Of a stretch of 64,000 nucleotides of DNA, positions 1 through 10,633 are shown piece by piece (the stretch's first letter is position 1; the number at the start of each line of letters is the position of its first letter). Below the pieces are notes generated by a model. It was given only the letters and a program-made list of their open reading frames with translations. It was not told the origin of the DNA and ran no database searches. Both the position numbers and the translations under genes were made by a program. The DNA lies in assembly GCF_004343195.1 (NCBI RefSeq), contig NZ_SMCR01000002.1, positions 610,390 to 674,389 of the forward strand. Direction: 5' to 3'. The stretch is from Biostraticola tofi (GTDB taxonomy: Bacteria; Pseudomonadota; Gammaproteobacteria; Enterobacterales; Enterobacteriaceae).

Positions 1-1027
1 AAATTTTCGCTGCGTGGCCGGTCAGATTGACCAGTAATGGCTCGAGCAGTCGCATGCTGTCCCGGGTTCTAACCGTGATTTGTCCACTGAGGTGTTGGTC
101 CAGATAAGCCAGGCTATCGCGCTGGCTTTGGTAACGAACGCCACCCAGCGGAAAATGACGGCTGGTTTTACGCTGCCGGCAGTCTTTACCCGCCATGCCG
201 GAACTGACATCCAGCACGCTGAACCCCGCCTGGATAAACGGCAGCGCATTGGTGGGACACTCAGTGACTTTGGCGCTGACGGTATTGAGCAGCAGCCCAA
301 TCCCCGCTTTACGGGCCATGGCGCCCATCTTTTTGATATCCGTCGCCGCGCGATCTTCTGCGGCGCCGGGATGGAAATTCATTTTGAGTTGCTGGCCGGC
401 AACCAGACTGTCCAGATTGATAACCAGCAGGGTATGCTGTCTCTCATATGGGGTCATGCGCTGCAGATAATCTTCCGCCCCCTGGATATCGGGTTCACCG
501 GCGCTGAGAGCGACGAAGCGCAGGCCAGCCTTGCCATGATGGCCGGCCATTTGCCTGGCTAGGGACAGCATAATCCCGACCCCTGCGGCATTGTCATCCA
601 CGCCTTGCAGCGTCAGGCCGCCGAAATTGCTGTTCACCTCTTTATCGCTGTGGGGCAAAAACGTATCGGCATGGGCAATCACCAGAATTTCATCGGCGCT
701 CTGTCCGGCGTTGGCCGCAATCACCGAGGTCGATGTGATGCGGCGCCAGTCAGCTTTACCGTTGCTGTCGCTGTAGCGGTAACGAGTATTGAAAGCCCGC
801 AGGTTGCTCAGGTAGCCTAACTGCTCAAACTGATGATGCAGGTAGTCGGCGGCCATCTGTTCAACGGGGCTGCCGGCCATCCGTCCGGGAAAATAAGTGG
901 CGATGTAGCGGGTCTGCTGCTCGGCAAACGAGCCTGGGCTGGGCAAAGCGGCTTTAGCCGCCTGGGGTAATACCAGTGTGACGCACAACGCCATAAACGC
1001 GCGTTTTATGCGACCGGGGTGACACAT
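1..1027 (-). CDS. iap: Iap-like M28 aminopeptidase, alkaline phosphatase isozyme conversion protein (partial at left edge)
   Basis: The frame is open from ATG 1027 to the window edge (342 codons, no stop), so the gene is intact as far as it can be seen; E. coli Iap has 345 residues. Iap is a periplasmic zinc aminopeptidase that trims arginine from alkaline phosphatase. An N-terminal signal peptide ends near residue 26 (KAA). Metal-site motifs are IAHADT (H119, D121) and DDNAAG (D144/D145). The third motif, usually GEExG in M28 enzymes, reads AGEPD (residues 176-180), so the catalytic Glu position is Gly177 while the following zinc-ligand Glu178 is kept. GAGGA lies upstream of the start. It is divergent from cysG, as iap is from cysD in E. 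coli. Confidence 0.85.
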   Translation of the reverse strand, partial: MCHPGRIKRAFMALCVTLVLPQAAKAALPSPGSFAEQQTRYIATYFPGRMAGSPVEQMAADYLHHQFEQLGYLSNLRAFNTRYRYSDSNGKADWRRITSTSVIAANAGQSADEILVIAHADTFLPHSDKEVNSNFGGLTLQGVDDNAAGVGIMLSLARQMAGHHGKAGLRFVALSAGEPDIQGAEDYLQRMTPYERQHTLLVINLDSLVAGQQLKMNFHPGAAEDRAATDIKKMGAMARKAGIGLLLNTVSAKVTECPTNALPFIQAGFSVLDVSSGMAGKDCRQRKTSRHFPLGGVRYQSQRDSLAYLDQHLSGQITVRTRDSMRLLEPLLVNLTGHAAKI

Positions 1028-1299
1028 GTTGCTGAGTCCTCAGGAAAGGGAGCGGCAACGTATTCTGCCGCGTCTGATAACGCCTATAGTATGGGACTGC
1101 TCCGAGTCTAAAACAATTTGTTTGCGCGCCTGGAGGCAATTAAAGAGCGGAATTGTTGAAGAACGTGCTGATGGCGATACCACTGTCAATCATGGCGTTA
1201 TTCCATTAAAGCAAATGTAATTCCAATTAAGAATTTCATAGAACCAAACTGCAAGACGTATAGTCGCTCTATTGCTAAGTCATATGATGAAAGGATGTC

Positions 1300-2715
1300 G
1301 TGGAATATTTACCTCTGTTTGCCGATCTCAGACAACGCCCGGTGCTGGTGGTAGGCGGAGGCGAGGTGGCCGCACGAAAAATAGTACTGCTTCAGCGCGC
1401 GGGTGCCGCTGTGCGCATTGTCGCGCGCGAACTGGCGCCTGAGCTGAAACTGCAGCATCAGGCAGGTCGGCTGAGCGTCATCGGTGAGGTATTTACCGCT
1501 GATATGCTGGCAGGCGTATTTCTGGTTATCGCCGCTACCGACGATGCGGCCCTGAACGCCGAGGTCTCTGCCCAGGCGGATAAACGCCATATTCTGGCCA
1601 ATGTGGTCGATGACCAGCCGCAGTGTTCGATTATTTTTCCTTCAATCGTCGATCGTTCGCCGATCATGATTGCGATTTCCTCCGGCGGAAAAGCGCCGGT
1701 GCTGGCGCGGATCCTGCGGGAGAAGCTGGAATCCCTGCTGCCGGCCTTTCTCGGACCGATGGCGCAGATAGCCGGCAACTGGCGTGAACGGGTCAAGCAG
1801 CATATCGGCTCGATGACCGGACGCCGGCGATTCTGGGAAAAAGCGTTGAATGGCCGTTTCGCCAGCCTGGTCGCCCAAGGGCAACTTGAAGGTGCCGAAG
1901 ATGCCCTGATGCAGCAGCTTACCGCGTTGCCGGAGCACGGCGGTGAGGTGGCGCTGGTCGGGGCCGGACCCGGTGATGCCGGACTGATGACGCTGCGTGG
2001 CCTGCAACTGATGCAGCAGGCCGATGTGGTGCTCTATGATTTTCTGGTCAGCGATGAAGTGCTGGAGCTGGTGCGCCGTGATGCGGAGCGTATCTGTGTC
2101 GGTAAGCGTGCCGGACAGCATTCAATGACCCAGGATGAAATCAATCGACTGCTGGTCACCCATGCCCAGCAGGGCAGGCGCGTCGTCAGGCTCAAGGGCG
2201 GCGACCCGTTTATTTTCGGCCGCGGCGGTGAGGAATTGCAGCAAGTGGCTGAGGCGGGCATCCCGTTCCAGGTGGTGCCGGGCATCACCGCCGCCGCGGG
2301 TGCGACCGCCTACGCCGGCATCCCGCTGACCCACCGGGAGTATGCCCAGAGCGTGCTTTTCATTACCGGCCACCTTCGCCCTGACGGTAACGCCCTTGAC
2401 TGGCCTGCGCTTGCCCAGGGCCAGCAGACGCTGGCTATTTATATGGGGGTAGTCAAGGCTGCCGAGATTAGCCGTCAACTGATTATCAATGGCCGCTCGC
2501 CCCAAACGCCGGTGGCGGTTATCAGCCGCGGCACCCGGCCCGACCAGCAGGTGTTTATCGGTACGCTGGATCAACTTGAAACTCTGGCACAACATGCTCC
2601 CACACCGGCATTGCTGGTGATTGGCGACGTTGTCACTCTCCACCATCAGATTGCCTGGTTTGGAAAACAGGATTTGACGTCGCAAAAGCGCGCCTCAGTG
2701 GTCAATCTGGCTTAA
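1300..2715 (+). CDS. cysG: Siroheme synthase CysG
   Basis: Trifunctional enzyme making siroheme, the cofactor of sulfite reductase, from uroporphyrinogen III. The N-terminal half (about residues 1-205) is the precorrin-2 dehydrogenase/ferrochelatase with the Rossmann motif [11 protein letters not shown] and the conserved SSGG loop. The C-terminal half (about 215-455) is the SAM methyltransferase with [27 protein letters not shown] and [20 protein letters not shown]. The length of 471 fits the family. The start is GTG at 1300, after AAGGA at 1291-1295. It precedes cysD by 11 bases, so it probably forms an operon with cysDNC and responds to CysB; I did not identify a CysB site in the 272-base divergent spacer to iap. 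Confidence 0.95.
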   Translation: MEYLPLFADLRQRPVLVVGGGEVAARKIVLLQRAGAAVRIVARELAPELKLQHQAGRLSVIGEVFTADMLAGVFLVIAATDDAALNAEVSAQADKRHILANVVDDQPQCSIIFPSIVDRSPIMIAISSGGKAPVLARILREKLESLLPAFLGPMAQIAGNWRERVKQHIGSMTGRRRFWEKALNGRFASLVAQGQLEGAEDALMQQLTALPEHGGEVALVGAGPGDAGLMTLRGLQLMQQADVVLYDFLVSDEVLELVRRDAERICVGKRAGQHSMTQDEINRLLVTHAQQGRRVVRLKGGDPFIFGRGGEELQQVAEAGIPFQVVPGITAAAGATAYAGIPLTHREYAQSVLFITGHLRPDGNALDWPALAQGQQTLAIYMGVVKAAEISRQLIINGRSPQTPVAVISRGTRPDQQVFIGTLDQLETLAQHAPTPALLVIGDVVTLHHQIAWFGKQDLTSQKRASVVNLA

Positions 2716-2726
2716 GGAAGTATTTA

Positions 2727-3635
2727 ATGGACCAACAACGATTCACCCATTTGCGACAGCTGGAAGCGGAAAGCATCCATATCATCCGTGAAGTCGCCGC
2801 TGAATTCGATAATCCGGTGATGATGTATTCCATCGGTAAAGATTCCTCGGTGATGCTGCATCTGGCGAGAAAGGCGTTTTTTCCCGGCACGCTTCCTTTT
2901 CCGCTGCTGCATGTGGATACCGGCTGGAAATTCCGCGAGATGTACCAGTTCCGCGATCACACCGCCAGGGCCTATGGCTGCGATCTGCTGGTACACCGTA
3001 ATCTCGAAGGGGAAAAACTGGGCATTAACCCGTTTGTTCACGGTAGCGCCAAGCACACCGATATCATGAAAACCGAAGGGTTGAAGCAGGCGCTAGATAA
3101 ATACGGCTTTGACGCCGCCTTTGGCGGAGCCCGTCGCGATGAAGAGAAATCGCGCGCCAAAGAGCGTATCTATTCGTTCCGCGATCGTCTGCACCGCTGG
3201 GATCCGAAAAACCAACGGCCCGAACTCTGGCACAACTACAATGGCCAGATTAACAAGGGCGAAAGCATTCGGGTGTTTCCGCTTTCCAACTGGACCGAGC
3301 TGGATATCTGGCAGTACATCTACCTGGAAAACATTGAAATCGTCCCGCTGTACCTGGCCAAGCCGCGACCGGTGCTGGAACGCGACGGTATGCTGCTGAT
3401 GGTGGACGACGACCGCATTGACCTGCAGCCTGGCGAAGTCATCACCCAGCGCATGGTACGTTTCAGGACGCTCGGCTGCTGGCCGTTGACCGGCGCGGTG
3501 GAATCCACCGCCGAAACCTTGCCTTCGATCATCGAAGAAATGCTGGTGTCCACCACCAGTGAACGGCAGGGAAGAGTCATCGACCGCGATCAGTCCGGAT
3601 CGATGGAAATGAAAAAACGCCAGGGCTACTTCTGA
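2727..3635 (+). CDS. cysD: Sulfate adenylyltransferase subunit 2 (CysD)
   Basis: Catalytic subunit of ATP sulfurylase, which makes adenosine 5'-phosphosulfate from sulfate and ATP, driven by the CysN GTPase. The length of 302 residues equals E. coli CysD. The PP-loop motif [10 protein letters not shown] lies near residues 32-41, and the PAPS-reductase-family core [15 protein letters not shown] follows near residue 134. An AAGGAAG ribosome site precedes ATG 2727. It sits 11 bases after cysG and 11 bases before cysN, so it is co-transcribed with both. Confidence 0.97.
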   Translation: MDQQRFTHLRQLEAESIHIIREVAAEFDNPVMMYSIGKDSSVMLHLARKAFFPGTLPFPLLHVDTGWKFREMYQFRDHTARAYGCDLLVHRNLEGEKLGINPFVHGSAKHTDIMKTEGLKQALDKYGFDAAFGGARRDEEKSRAKERIYSFRDRLHRWDPKNQRPELWHNYNGQINKGESIRVFPLSNWTELDIWQYIYLENIEIVPLYLAKPRPVLERDGMLLMVDDDRIDLQPGEVITQRMVRFRTLGCWPLTGAVESTAETLPSIIEEMLVSTTSERQGRVIDRDQSGSMEMKKRQGYF

Positions 3636-3646
3636 GGAGCGATCAC

Positions 3647-5074
3647 ATGAACAATGCCATAGCCAGACAGATCGCTGAGCAGGGCGGGGTGGAAGCTTAC
3701 CTGCATGCCCAACAGCACAAAACGCTGCTGCGCTTTCTGACCTGCGGCAGCGTCGATGATGGGAAAAGTACCCTGATAGGACGCCTGCTGCACGATACCC
3801 GGCAGATTTATGAAGACCAGCTGTCGACACTGCATTCAGACAGCAAGCGCCTGGGCACCCAGGGCGAAAAGCTCGACCTGGCGCTGCTGGTCGATGGCCT
3901 GCAGGCTGAACGCGAGCAGGGCATCACTATTGATGTGGCCTACCGCTACTTCTCCACTGAAAAGCGCAAATTCATTATCGCCGATACGCCGGGGCATGAG
4001 CAGTATACCCGCAATATGGCCACCGGCGCCTCGACCTGCGATTTGGCGATTCTGTTAATCGACGCTCGCAAAGGCGTGCTGGATCAGACGCGGCGCCACA
4101 GCTTTATCAGTACCCTGCTTGGGATCCGCCACCTGGTGGTGGCGGTCAATAAAATGGATCTGGTCAACTATGATCAGCAGGTCTATGAGCAGTTCACACA
4201 GGATTACCGGCTGTTTGCCCAGCAGCTGCCGGCGGACCTGAATATCAGCTTTGTACCGATCTCGGCGCTGGAAGGGGACAATGTCGCCAGTCCGGCAGCC
4301 TCTATGCCCTGGTATCAGGGGCCGACGTTGCTGGATCTGCTGGAAAACGTGGAGGTGCTTAACCTCAATGAACAGCAGCCGGTGCGGTTCCCGGTGCAGT
4401 ATGTCAATCGGCCCGACCTGGACTTTCGCGGTTACGCTGGCACTGTCGCTTCAGGTGTGCTGCGAGTGGGACAAAAGATCAAAGTGCTGCCTTCGGGGCT
4501 GAGTTCGACTATCGACCGGATTGTGACCTTTGACGGCAGTCTGCCGGAAGCCTGGGCTGGAGAAGCGGTAACGCTGGTGCTCGCCGATGAAATCGATATC
4601 AGCCGCGGCGATATGATCGTCGATGCCGCGGCTGACATCCGCACGGTGCAGAACGCCCAGGTCGATGTGGTCTGGATGACTGACCAGCCCCTGAGCGTCG
4701 GTCAGAGCTTTGATATCAAGATTGCCGGCAAAAAGACCCGTGCCCGGCTGGAAAATATCCAGTATCAGGTAGAGATCAACAGCCTGACGCAGCGGGTGAC
4801 CGACAGTCTGCCGCTGAACGGGATCGGCCTGGTGGAACTGGCCTTCGACGAGCCGATGGTGCTGGACAGATATGCCGACAATGCGGTGACCGGCGGATTG
4901 ATATTTATCGATCGCTTGACCAATGTGACGGTCGGCGCCGGTATGGTGCGTGAACCGTTAGAGGAGGTGTACCGTGAACCGCAGAGCTTCAGTGACTTTG
5001 AAGTTGAACTCAATTCCCTGGTGCGCCGCCACTTCCCCCATTGGGGCGCTCGCGACCTGCTGGGAGGCAAATAA
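3647..5074 (+). CDS. cysN: Sulfate adenylyltransferase subunit 1 (CysN), GTPase
   Basis: EF-Tu-like GTPase that couples GTP hydrolysis to sulfate adenylation by CysD. G1 is [12 protein letters not shown] (about residues 34-45), G3 is [17 protein letters not shown] and G4 is NKMD. Two beta-barrel domains follow the G domain. The length of 475 residues is the same as in E. coli. There is no fused APS-kinase domain; CysC is encoded separately just downstream. Confidence 0.97.
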   Translation: MNNAIARQIAEQGGVEAYLHAQQHKTLLRFLTCGSVDDGKSTLIGRLLHDTRQIYEDQLSTLHSDSKRLGTQGEKLDLALLVDGLQAEREQGITIDVAYRYFSTEKRKFIIADTPGHEQYTRNMATGASTCDLAILLIDARKGVLDQTRRHSFISTLLGIRHLVVAVNKMDLVNYDQQVYEQFTQDYRLFAQQLPADLNISFVPISALEGDNVASPAASMPWYQGPTLLDLLENVEVLNLNEQQPVRFPVQYVNRPDLDFRGYAGTVASGVLRVGQKIKVLPSGLSSTIDRIVTFDGSLPEAWAGEAVTLVLADEIDISRGDMIVDAAADIRTVQNAQVDVVWMTDQPLSVGQSFDIKIAGKKTRARLENIQYQVEINSLTQRVTDSLPLNGIGLVELAFDEPMVLDRYADNAVTGGLIFIDRLTNVTVGAGMVREPLEEVYREPQSFSDFEVELNSLVRRHFPHWGARDLLGGK

Positions 5075-5076
5075 CC

Positions 5077-5694
5077 ATGGCCGAGCATAGGGGGGCAGCG
5101 GATGAAAATATCCGCTGGCATGACCATCCGGTGATCCGCCAGGATCGTGAGCAATTACATCGCCATCAGGGCGCAGTGCTGTGGTTCACCGGTTTGTCGG
5201 GCTCCGGCAAGTCTACCCTGGCCGGGGCGCTGGAGCAGGCGCTGCATCAGTCTGGCGTCAGCACCTATCTGCTTGACGGTGATAACGTGCGACACGGCCT
5301 GTGTCGCGACCTGGGCTTCAGTGATGAAGACCGGCGTGAGAACATCCGGCGGGTAGGTGAAGTCGCCAGGCTGATGGTGGATGCAGGTCTGGTGGTTTTG
5401 ACGGCGTTTATTTCCCCTCACCGGGCTGAAAGGCGCATGGTGCGTGACATGCTGCCCGAGGCCCGCTTTATTGAGGTATTTGTCGATACGCCGCTGTCCA
5501 TTTGTGAAGCCCGCGATCCCAAAGGGCTGTATAAAAAAGCCCGTGCCGGTGAACTGCGTAACTTCACCGGCATAGATGCCGTGTATGAGGCGCCACTGGC
5601 ACCGGAAGTGCATCTGAACGGCGAACAATTGGTAACAGATTTGACGCTGCGTTTATTAGACCTGCTGCGCAGCCGCGTTATTATCGGATCCTGA
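5077..5694 (+). CDS. cysC: Adenylylsulfate kinase (CysC)
   Basis: Phosphorylates APS at the 3' hydroxyl to give PAPS, the substrate of CysH. The P-loop is GLSGSGKST, followed by the APS-binding region [16 protein letters not shown] and [12 protein letters not shown], all standard for the family. The start was moved to ATG 5077, where the protein (205 residues) aligns with E. coli CysC (201) and GGGAGG lies at 5061-5066. The longer in-frame start at 5041 overlaps cysN and is unlikely. It is the last gene of cysGDNC. Confidence 0.95.
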   Translation: MAEHRGAADENIRWHDHPVIRQDREQLHRHQGAVLWFTGLSGSGKSTLAGALEQALHQSGVSTYLLDGDNVRHGLCRDLGFSDEDRRENIRRVGEVARLMVDAGLVVLTAFISPHRAERRMVRDMLPEARFIEVFVDTPLSICEARDPKGLYKKARAGELRNFTGIDAVYEAPLAPEVHLNGEQLVTDLTLRLLDLLRSRVIIGS

Positions 5695-5753
5695 CTGGCC
5701 TGATCGCCGCTAAACTTGCGTGACGGTCTGCTATCACCACGCGCAGGTACGTT

Positions 5754-6101
5754 ATGCAGCAAATCACCCGGTTAAAAGGCATTCAGCCGCTACGTTTTAC
5801 GTTGAAAAGGCACCTGTCTCGCCACGGAAATGCGTTACCCGGCAGTTTCTGGGCCGGCATGGCCGGCTTTACCTTCTACTGGCTGGCGTTTGCCGTGCCT
5901 ATTATTATCTATGGGGCGAACGCCTTATTTGTCCTGCTGTATACCTGGCCTTTTTTCCTGGCGCTGATGCCGCTGTCGGTGCTGATTGGCATGCTTTTCG
6001 GTCTGCTCTTACCCGGCCGGATCTTAGGGGTAATCCTGTTAAGCGGGCTGTCAATCTTTACGCTGTTCTGGCTAGTATTTTCCCGATTGACCGGCTGGTG
6101 A
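5754..6101 (+). CDS. ygbE: YgbE-family inner membrane protein (DUF3561)
   Basis: A 115-residue protein matching E. coli YgbE in size and position, between cysC and ftsB. It has a basic N-terminus (to about residue 30) followed by three closely packed hydrophobic segments (about 35-58, 60-82, 88-110), with many aromatic residues. It is predicted to lie in the inner membrane. The function is unknown in the family, and nothing in the sequence suggests an enzymatic site. Confidence 0.8.
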   Translation: MQQITRLKGIQPLRFTLKRHLSRHGNALPGSFWAGMAGFTFYWLAFAVPIIIYGANALFVLLYTWPFFLALMPLSVLIGMLFGLLLPGRILGVILLSGLSIFTLFWLVFSRLTGW

Positions 6102-6260
6102 ACCCCCGCCCATGATTGCTGCTGGTAACAAACGGTAAAAATCCGTCTTAAAAGCGCGCGAAAAAGCGGCGATATGCGGCTTTGGTAACTCTATTTTCCG
6201 CCTGGTGTGGAGTCCGGCCTGAAGATATGGGATGATTGTGCTGTCTTTCAGGGGGCGGGG

Positions 6261-6578
6261 ATGGGAAAACTTACGCTGCTGTTATTAGTACTGCTTGGAT
6301 GGTTACAATACTCACTGTGGCTCGGTAAAAACGGAGTTCACGATTTAGTCCGTGTTGAAAGCGATGTCGCGGTTCAGCAGGGCAGTAATGCCAAGCTTAA
6401 AGCGCGCAACGACCAGCTGTTTGCTGAGATCGATGATTTGAACGGTGGCCAGGAAGCCATCGAGGAACGCTCACGCAACGAGCTTGGCATGATAAAGCCC
6501 GGCGAGAGCTTCTATCGCCTTGTTCCGGACCAATCTAAACGGCGTACCACGGCGCCAGCTTCTCAAGATAATCAATAA
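6261..6578 (+). CDS. ftsB: Cell division protein FtsB
   Basis: Small bitopic divisome protein that forms the FtsQLB complex. One transmembrane segment (about residues 3-20, [19 protein letters not shown]) is followed by a periplasmic coiled coil (about 25-75) containing [19 protein letters not shown], nearly the E. coli sequence. The ATG at 6261 gives 105 residues against 103 in E. coli; the longer in-frame start at 6207 adds an unrelated leader and was rejected. The stop overlaps the ispD start (TAATG). Confidence 0.95.
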   Translation: MGKLTLLLLVLLGWLQYSLWLGKNGVHDLVRVESDVAVQQGSNAKLKARNDQLFAEIDDLNGGQEAIEERSRNELGMIKPGESFYRLVPDQSKRRTTAPASQDNQ

Positions 6579-7297
6579 TGCTTTCACCCGCAGGATCCTT
6601 TGAGGATATTATTGCTATTGTGCCGGCGGCAGGCCTGGGCAGCCGCATGCAGATGTCCTTCCCCAAGCAGTACCTCGCCATTGGTGATAAAACCGTCATT
6701 GAGCACGCCATAGCGGCGCTGCTGGCGCAACCCTGCATTCGCCAGGTGATCGTGGCACTGAGCCCGGATGACTGCTGGTTCGACCGGCTGCCAGTCAGCC
6801 AGGATGCGCGCGTCCGCCAGGTGCCAGGGGGCCGGGAACGGGCCGATTCAGTATTGGCCGGGCTGCGGCTTGCTGGCGAGGCACCCTGGGTACTGGTGCA
6901 TGATGCCGCCAGGCCCTGCCTCCATCAGGATGACCTGTTGCGCCTTTTAGCGCTGACTGCCCAGTCCGATATCGGCGGTATCCTGGCCGCGCCGGTGCGG
7001 GACACCATGAAACGGGCGGCCGCTGATGGAGCTCATATCGCCCAGACGATTGATCGCAACAATCTCTGGCATGCCCTGACGCCCCAGCTTTTTCCCGGCC
7101 GACTGCTGTTGTCGTGCCTGGAACGGGCGCTCGACGCAGGAGCGGTCATCACTGATGAAGCTTCGGCCTTGGAATATTGCGGTTATCGGCCGCTACTGGT
7201 GCCGGGCCGGGCCGATAACATCAAAGTCACGCGTCCGGAAGATCTGGACCTGGCGGCTTTTTATCTGACTCAATTGCATAAAGGGGAGAAGGTCTGA
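6578..7297 (+). CDS. ispD: 2-C-methyl-D-erythritol 4-phosphate cytidylyltransferase (IspD)
   Basis: Third step of the MEP isoprenoid pathway: joins CTP and MEP to give CDP-methylerythritol. The nucleotide-binding loop [11 protein letters not shown] and the lysine in PKQYL are near the N-terminus; [16 protein letters not shown] and TDEASALEY are family signatures. The length of 239 residues is close to E. coli (236). It is translationally coupled at both ends: the ATG overlaps the ftsB stop, and the TGATG junction leads into ispF. Confidence 0.96.
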   Translation: MLSPAGSFEDIIAIVPAAGLGSRMQMSFPKQYLAIGDKTVIEHAIAALLAQPCIRQVIVALSPDDCWFDRLPVSQDARVRQVPGGRERADSVLAGLRLAGEAPWVLVHDAARPCLHQDDLLRLLALTAQSDIGGILAAPVRDTMKRAAADGAHIAQTIDRNNLWHALTPQLFPGRLLLSCLERALDAGAVITDEASALEYCGYRPLLVPGRADNIKVTRPEDLDLAAFYLTQLHKGEKV

Positions 7298-7773
7298 TGC
7301 GCATCGGCCATGGTTTTGATGTTCATAAATTCGGCGGCGAAGGCCCGCTTATCATCGGCGGCGTTCGTATTCCTTATGCGCAGGGGCTGCTGGCCCACTC
7401 CGACGGCGATGTGGCGCTGCACGCCCTGACCGATGCGCTGCTTGGCGCCGCCGCGCTCGGCGACATTGGCAAGCTGTTTCCAGATACCGATCCGGCCTTC
7501 AAAGGGGCTGACAGCCGTGAACTGTTGCGAGAAGCCTGGCGCCGCATCCAGGCCAAAGGTTATCTGCTGGGCAATGTGGATATCACCCTGATTGCCCAGG
7601 CGCCTAAAATGGCCCCGCATATTCCACAAATGCGCGTCCACATTGCCGAAGACTTGGCCTGTCATATCGATGAGGTTAATGTCAAGGCGACCACCACCGA
7701 GCAGTTGGGCTTCACCGGCCGAGGCGAAGGCATCGCCTGTGCAGCGGTAGCGCTGCTGATAAAACGCCCATGA
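7297..7773 (+). CDS. ispF: 2-C-methyl-D-erythritol 2,4-cyclodiphosphate synthase (IspF)
   Basis: MEP-pathway enzyme that cyclises CDP-ME 2-phosphate and releases CMP; it works as a trimer with one metal per active site. Metal ligands Asp8 and His10 are in GHGFDVH, and the third ligand, His42, is in [18 protein letters not shown] and [16 protein letters not shown] are conserved. The length of 158 residues equals the E. coli family size. The stop overlaps the truD start by four bases (ATGA). Confidence 0.97.
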   Translation: MRIGHGFDVHKFGGEGPLIIGGVRIPYAQGLLAHSDGDVALHALTDALLGAAALGDIGKLFPDTDPAFKGADSRELLREAWRRIQAKGYLLGNVDITLIAQAPKMAPHIPQMRVHIAEDLACHIDEVNVKATTTEQLGFTGRGEGIACAAVALLIKRP

Positions 7774-8819
7774 GCGCCGGACTCGTAGAGAGCCAACTGC
7801 ATTGGCTCCACACCAGGCCGTCAGCCACCGGCGTGCTGAAGTCCACCGCCGGTGATTTTATCGTTACCGAAGATCTGGGCTTTGCGCCGGATGGCGAGGG
7901 CGAACATATTCTGGTGCGGCTGCGTAAAACCGGCTGCAACACCGTTTTCGTCGCTGAAGCGTTGGCCAAATTCGCCGGCATTGCGCTGCGCTCGGTCAGT
8001 TATGCCGGCATGAAAGACCGCCATGCTATTACCGAGCAATGGTTCTGCTTGCGCATCCCCGGCAAAACCGCGCCGGACTTCAGCCAATTCCAGCTTGAAG
8101 GCTGCCAGGTGCTTGCAGTGACCCGCCATCGCCGTAAATTGCGTATCGGTACGCTCAAGGGCAATCGATTCAGACTGGTGCTGCGTCAGGTCAGCGACCG
8201 TGACTCGGTTGAACAGCGGTTGTCACTGATAAGCCACCTGGGGGTACCCAATTATTTCGGCAGCCAGCGTTTTGGTCGTCAGGGCAACAACCTGGAGATG
8301 GCCTTGAAATGGGCCGCTGATGACGTTCGCATCAAAGATCGGGGAAAACGCAGTTTCTATCTGTCCAGCGCCCGCAGTGCACTGTTTAACCTGGTCGTCA
8401 GCCAGCGTCTGGCCCGTTTCGGTGCCGGACAGGTGCTGGCCGGCGATGCGCTGCAACTGACCGGACGCGGCAGCTGGTTTATCGCATTGGCCGATGAACT
8501 CCCCCTGTTGACCGAGAGAGTGGCGCAGGGCGAGCTCAGCGTAACGGCACCGCTGCCGGGCGATGGCCCAGCAGGTACCGCTGGTGACGCGCTGGCGTTT
8601 GAACAGGGCTGCCTGGAGAGTCAACCCGCCCTATTGGGGCTGCTGGTCCGGGAGCGGCTGGAGCCTGCGCGGCGCGCCATCAGCATTGTGCCCCAGGATT
8701 TGGCCTGGAACTGGCAGGATCCACAAACGCTAGCAATGTCCTTTGCGCTTCCTGCCGGCAGTTTTGCTACAAGTGTTGTAAGAGAATTGCTAGTTGCTGA
8801 CGCAGACGTCGCCCTATAG
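7770..8819 (+). CDS. truD: tRNA pseudouridine(13) synthase TruD
   Basis: Forms pseudouridine 13 in tRNA-Glu. The catalytic motif GMKDRHA (Asp near residue 80) is intact, and so is [14 protein letters not shown] in the core. The TRUD insertion domain follows. The length of 349 residues matches E. coli. Translation is coupled to ispF. In E. coli truD overlaps surE; here a 198-base gap separates them, in which I see no gene. Confidence 0.95.
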   Translation: MSAGLVESQLHWLHTRPSATGVLKSTAGDFIVTEDLGFAPDGEGEHILVRLRKTGCNTVFVAEALAKFAGIALRSVSYAGMKDRHAITEQWFCLRIPGKTAPDFSQFQLEGCQVLAVTRHRRKLRIGTLKGNRFRLVLRQVSDRDSVEQRLSLISHLGVPNYFGSQRFGRQGNNLEMALKWAADDVRIKDRGKRSFYLSSARSALFNLVVSQRLARFGAGQVLAGDALQLTGRGSWFIALADELPLLTERVAQGELSVTAPLPGDGPAGTAGDALAFEQGCLESQPALLGLLVRERLEPARRAISIVPQDLAWNWQDPQTLAMSFALPAGSFATSVVRELLVADADVAL

Positions 8820-9017
8820 CGAATGCTACCCCGTTTTTTTTGCCCCACAGCCCGAATTGCCGGCTTCACCGGCGTGACGTTTCATGCCATTATTGTTTTT
8901 TCGTAACCGGCAGGGTTGTTCATTGGGTATTGGCTGAGCAATCAATAATTGCAGATGCTTTTGCCCAATGGTGTGCAGCGCGTTGAAATCGATAATTATT
9001 CTATAAAGCTAATTACT

Positions 9018-9779
9018 ATGCGCATACTTTTATGTAATGACGATGGGATCCATGCGCCCGGCATTCAGACCCTGGCTGAAGCCCTGCGCCAATTTGCCGA
9101 TATTCAAATTGTGGCACCTGACCGTAACCGGAGCGGCGCGTCCAATTCGCTGACGCTGGATGCTCCTTTACGTATCCAGACCGAGAGCAACGGCGATATC
9201 GCCGTGCTTTCGGGCACCCCGACCGACTGTGTCTACCTGGGCGTCAACGCACTGATGCGTCCGGCACCGGATATTGTGGTGTCCGGCATCAACGCCGGCC
9301 CCAATCTGGGCGACGATGTGATTTATTCGGGCACCGTCGCTGCGGCGATGGAAGGCCGCCATCTCGGTTTCCCGGCGCTGGCGATATCGCTGAATGGCGA
9401 GCGTCATTATGAAACGGCGGCAGCCGTCACCTGCGGGTTACTCCGGGCGCTGGGGAAAACGCCGCTGCGTACCGGGAAAATTTTGAATATCAATGTGCCT
9501 GATTTGCCGTTGTCGTCGCTGAAGGGGATACGGGTGACGCGCTGCGGCAGCAGGCATCCGTCCAATCAGGCCATCCGCACCCTGGATCCGCGCGGTCGTG
9601 AGATGTTCTGGATCGGGCCGCCGGGAGAAACCTTCGATAAAGGCCCGGACACGGATTTTGCCGCTGTCGAAGAAGGATATGTATCGATAACGCCGCTACA
9701 GGTCGATTTGACCGCCTGGTCGGCTCAGTCGGTACTGGAAAAGTGGCTGGTTAACGCGGAGGTCGAGAGTCAATGGTAG
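9018..9779 (+). CDS. surE: 5'/3'-nucleotidase and exopolyphosphatase SurE
   Basis: Metal-dependent phosphatase acting on nucleoside monophosphates and short polyphosphate, linked to stationary-phase survival. The N-terminus [10 protein letters not shown] supplies the paired metal-binding aspartates; RNRSGASNS and [12 protein letters not shown] are the other active-site motifs. The ATG at 9018 gives 253 residues, identical in length to E. coli; an in-frame start at 8949 only adds an unrelated leader. The last seven bases overlap pcm. Confidence 0.95.
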   Translation: MRILLCNDDGIHAPGIQTLAEALRQFADIQIVAPDRNRSGASNSLTLDAPLRIQTESNGDIAVLSGTPTDCVYLGVNALMRPAPDIVVSGINAGPNLGDDVIYSGTVAAAMEGRHLGFPALAISLNGERHYETAAAVTCGLLRALGKTPLRTGKILNINVPDLPLSSLKGIRVTRCGSRHPSNQAIRTLDPRGREMFWIGPPGETFDKGPDTDFAAVEEGYVSITPLQVDLTAWSAQSVLEKWLVNAEVESQW

Positions 9780-10399
9780 ATGGCCGTACGCAGGTCCTGC
9801 TGTCGCAACTGCGCTTGCTTGGGATCCACGATGAGCGTCTGTTGCAGGCTATCGAGGCGGTGCCGCGGGAACGTTTTATCGATGAAGCCTTTGAGCACAA
9901 GGCCTATGATAATACCGCGCTGCCGATTGGCCTCGGTCAGACGATTTCCCAGCCCTATATCGTCGCCCGCATGACGGCGCTGCTGGCGCTGCAACCCACG
10001 TCAAGAGTGCTGGAAATCGGCACCGGTTCAGGTTATCAAACCGCGATCCTGGCGCACCTGGTACAGCATGTCTGTTCAGTCGAGCGCATCAAAAAACTGC
10101 AATGGCAGGCCAAGCGCCGCCTGAAACAGCTTGATCTGCATAATATTTCTACCCGCCACGGTGACGGCTGGCTGGGCTGGCCTTCCAAAGGACCGTTCGA
10201 CGCCATTATCGTCACTGCTGCCCCGCCTGAAATTCCTCCGGCGCTAATGGCTCAGCTGGATGAGGGCGGCATCATGGTGTTGCCGGTTGGCGAAGAAAGC
10301 CAGCATCTGACCCGGGTGCGTCGGCACAACAATGAATTTAGCGTAGAAACCATTGAAATGGTTCGTTTTGTCCCGCTGGTCAAAGGCGAGCTTGCCTGA
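9773..10399 (+). CDS. pcm: L-isoaspartate O-methyltransferase (PCMT)
   Basis: Repairs damaged proteins by methylating isoaspartyl residues with SAM. The SAM-binding motif [13 protein letters not shown] and the post-motif DGWLGWP and [13 protein letters not shown] are characteristic. The length of 208 residues and the C-terminus VPLVKGELA match E. coli Pcm. Its start lies inside the end of surE, so the two are translationally coupled. With surE, nlpD and rpoS it forms the usual stationary-phase cluster. Confidence 0.95.
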   Translation: MVDGRTQVLLSQLRLLGIHDERLLQAIEAVPRERFIDEAFEHKAYDNTALPIGLGQTISQPYIVARMTALLALQPTSRVLEIGTGSGYQTAILAHLVQHVCSVERIKKLQWQAKRRLKQLDLHNISTRHGDGWLGWPSKGPFDAIIVTAAPPEIPPALMAQLDEGGIMVLPVGEESQHLTRVRRHNNEFSVETIEMVRFVPLVKGELA

Positions 10400-10633
10400 G
10401 CGCGCTGTTTGGGAAGACACTTTTTTTGATCATGGCGCTGGCTTACTTAAATTTCTATACAGGTGTTTAATGGCGCCTTACATCGGTTGTTGCTAGCATT
10501 ATCTTCAGCCTGAACCTTTTAGGAAATAGCTTAAAATACTCTGAATGCTGAGGTATTCAGTGTGTAAAGGATGTATAACGATAATGTCTGGCATATTTGG
10601 AATGATGATTGGCTTTGCTGCCACAGGGGAGAG

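Noticed and set aside
1-1027. iap as a pseudogene
   Set aside because: Only short fragments seemed to exist at first, but the minus-strand frame is open to the edge; the missing stop is due to the window end.
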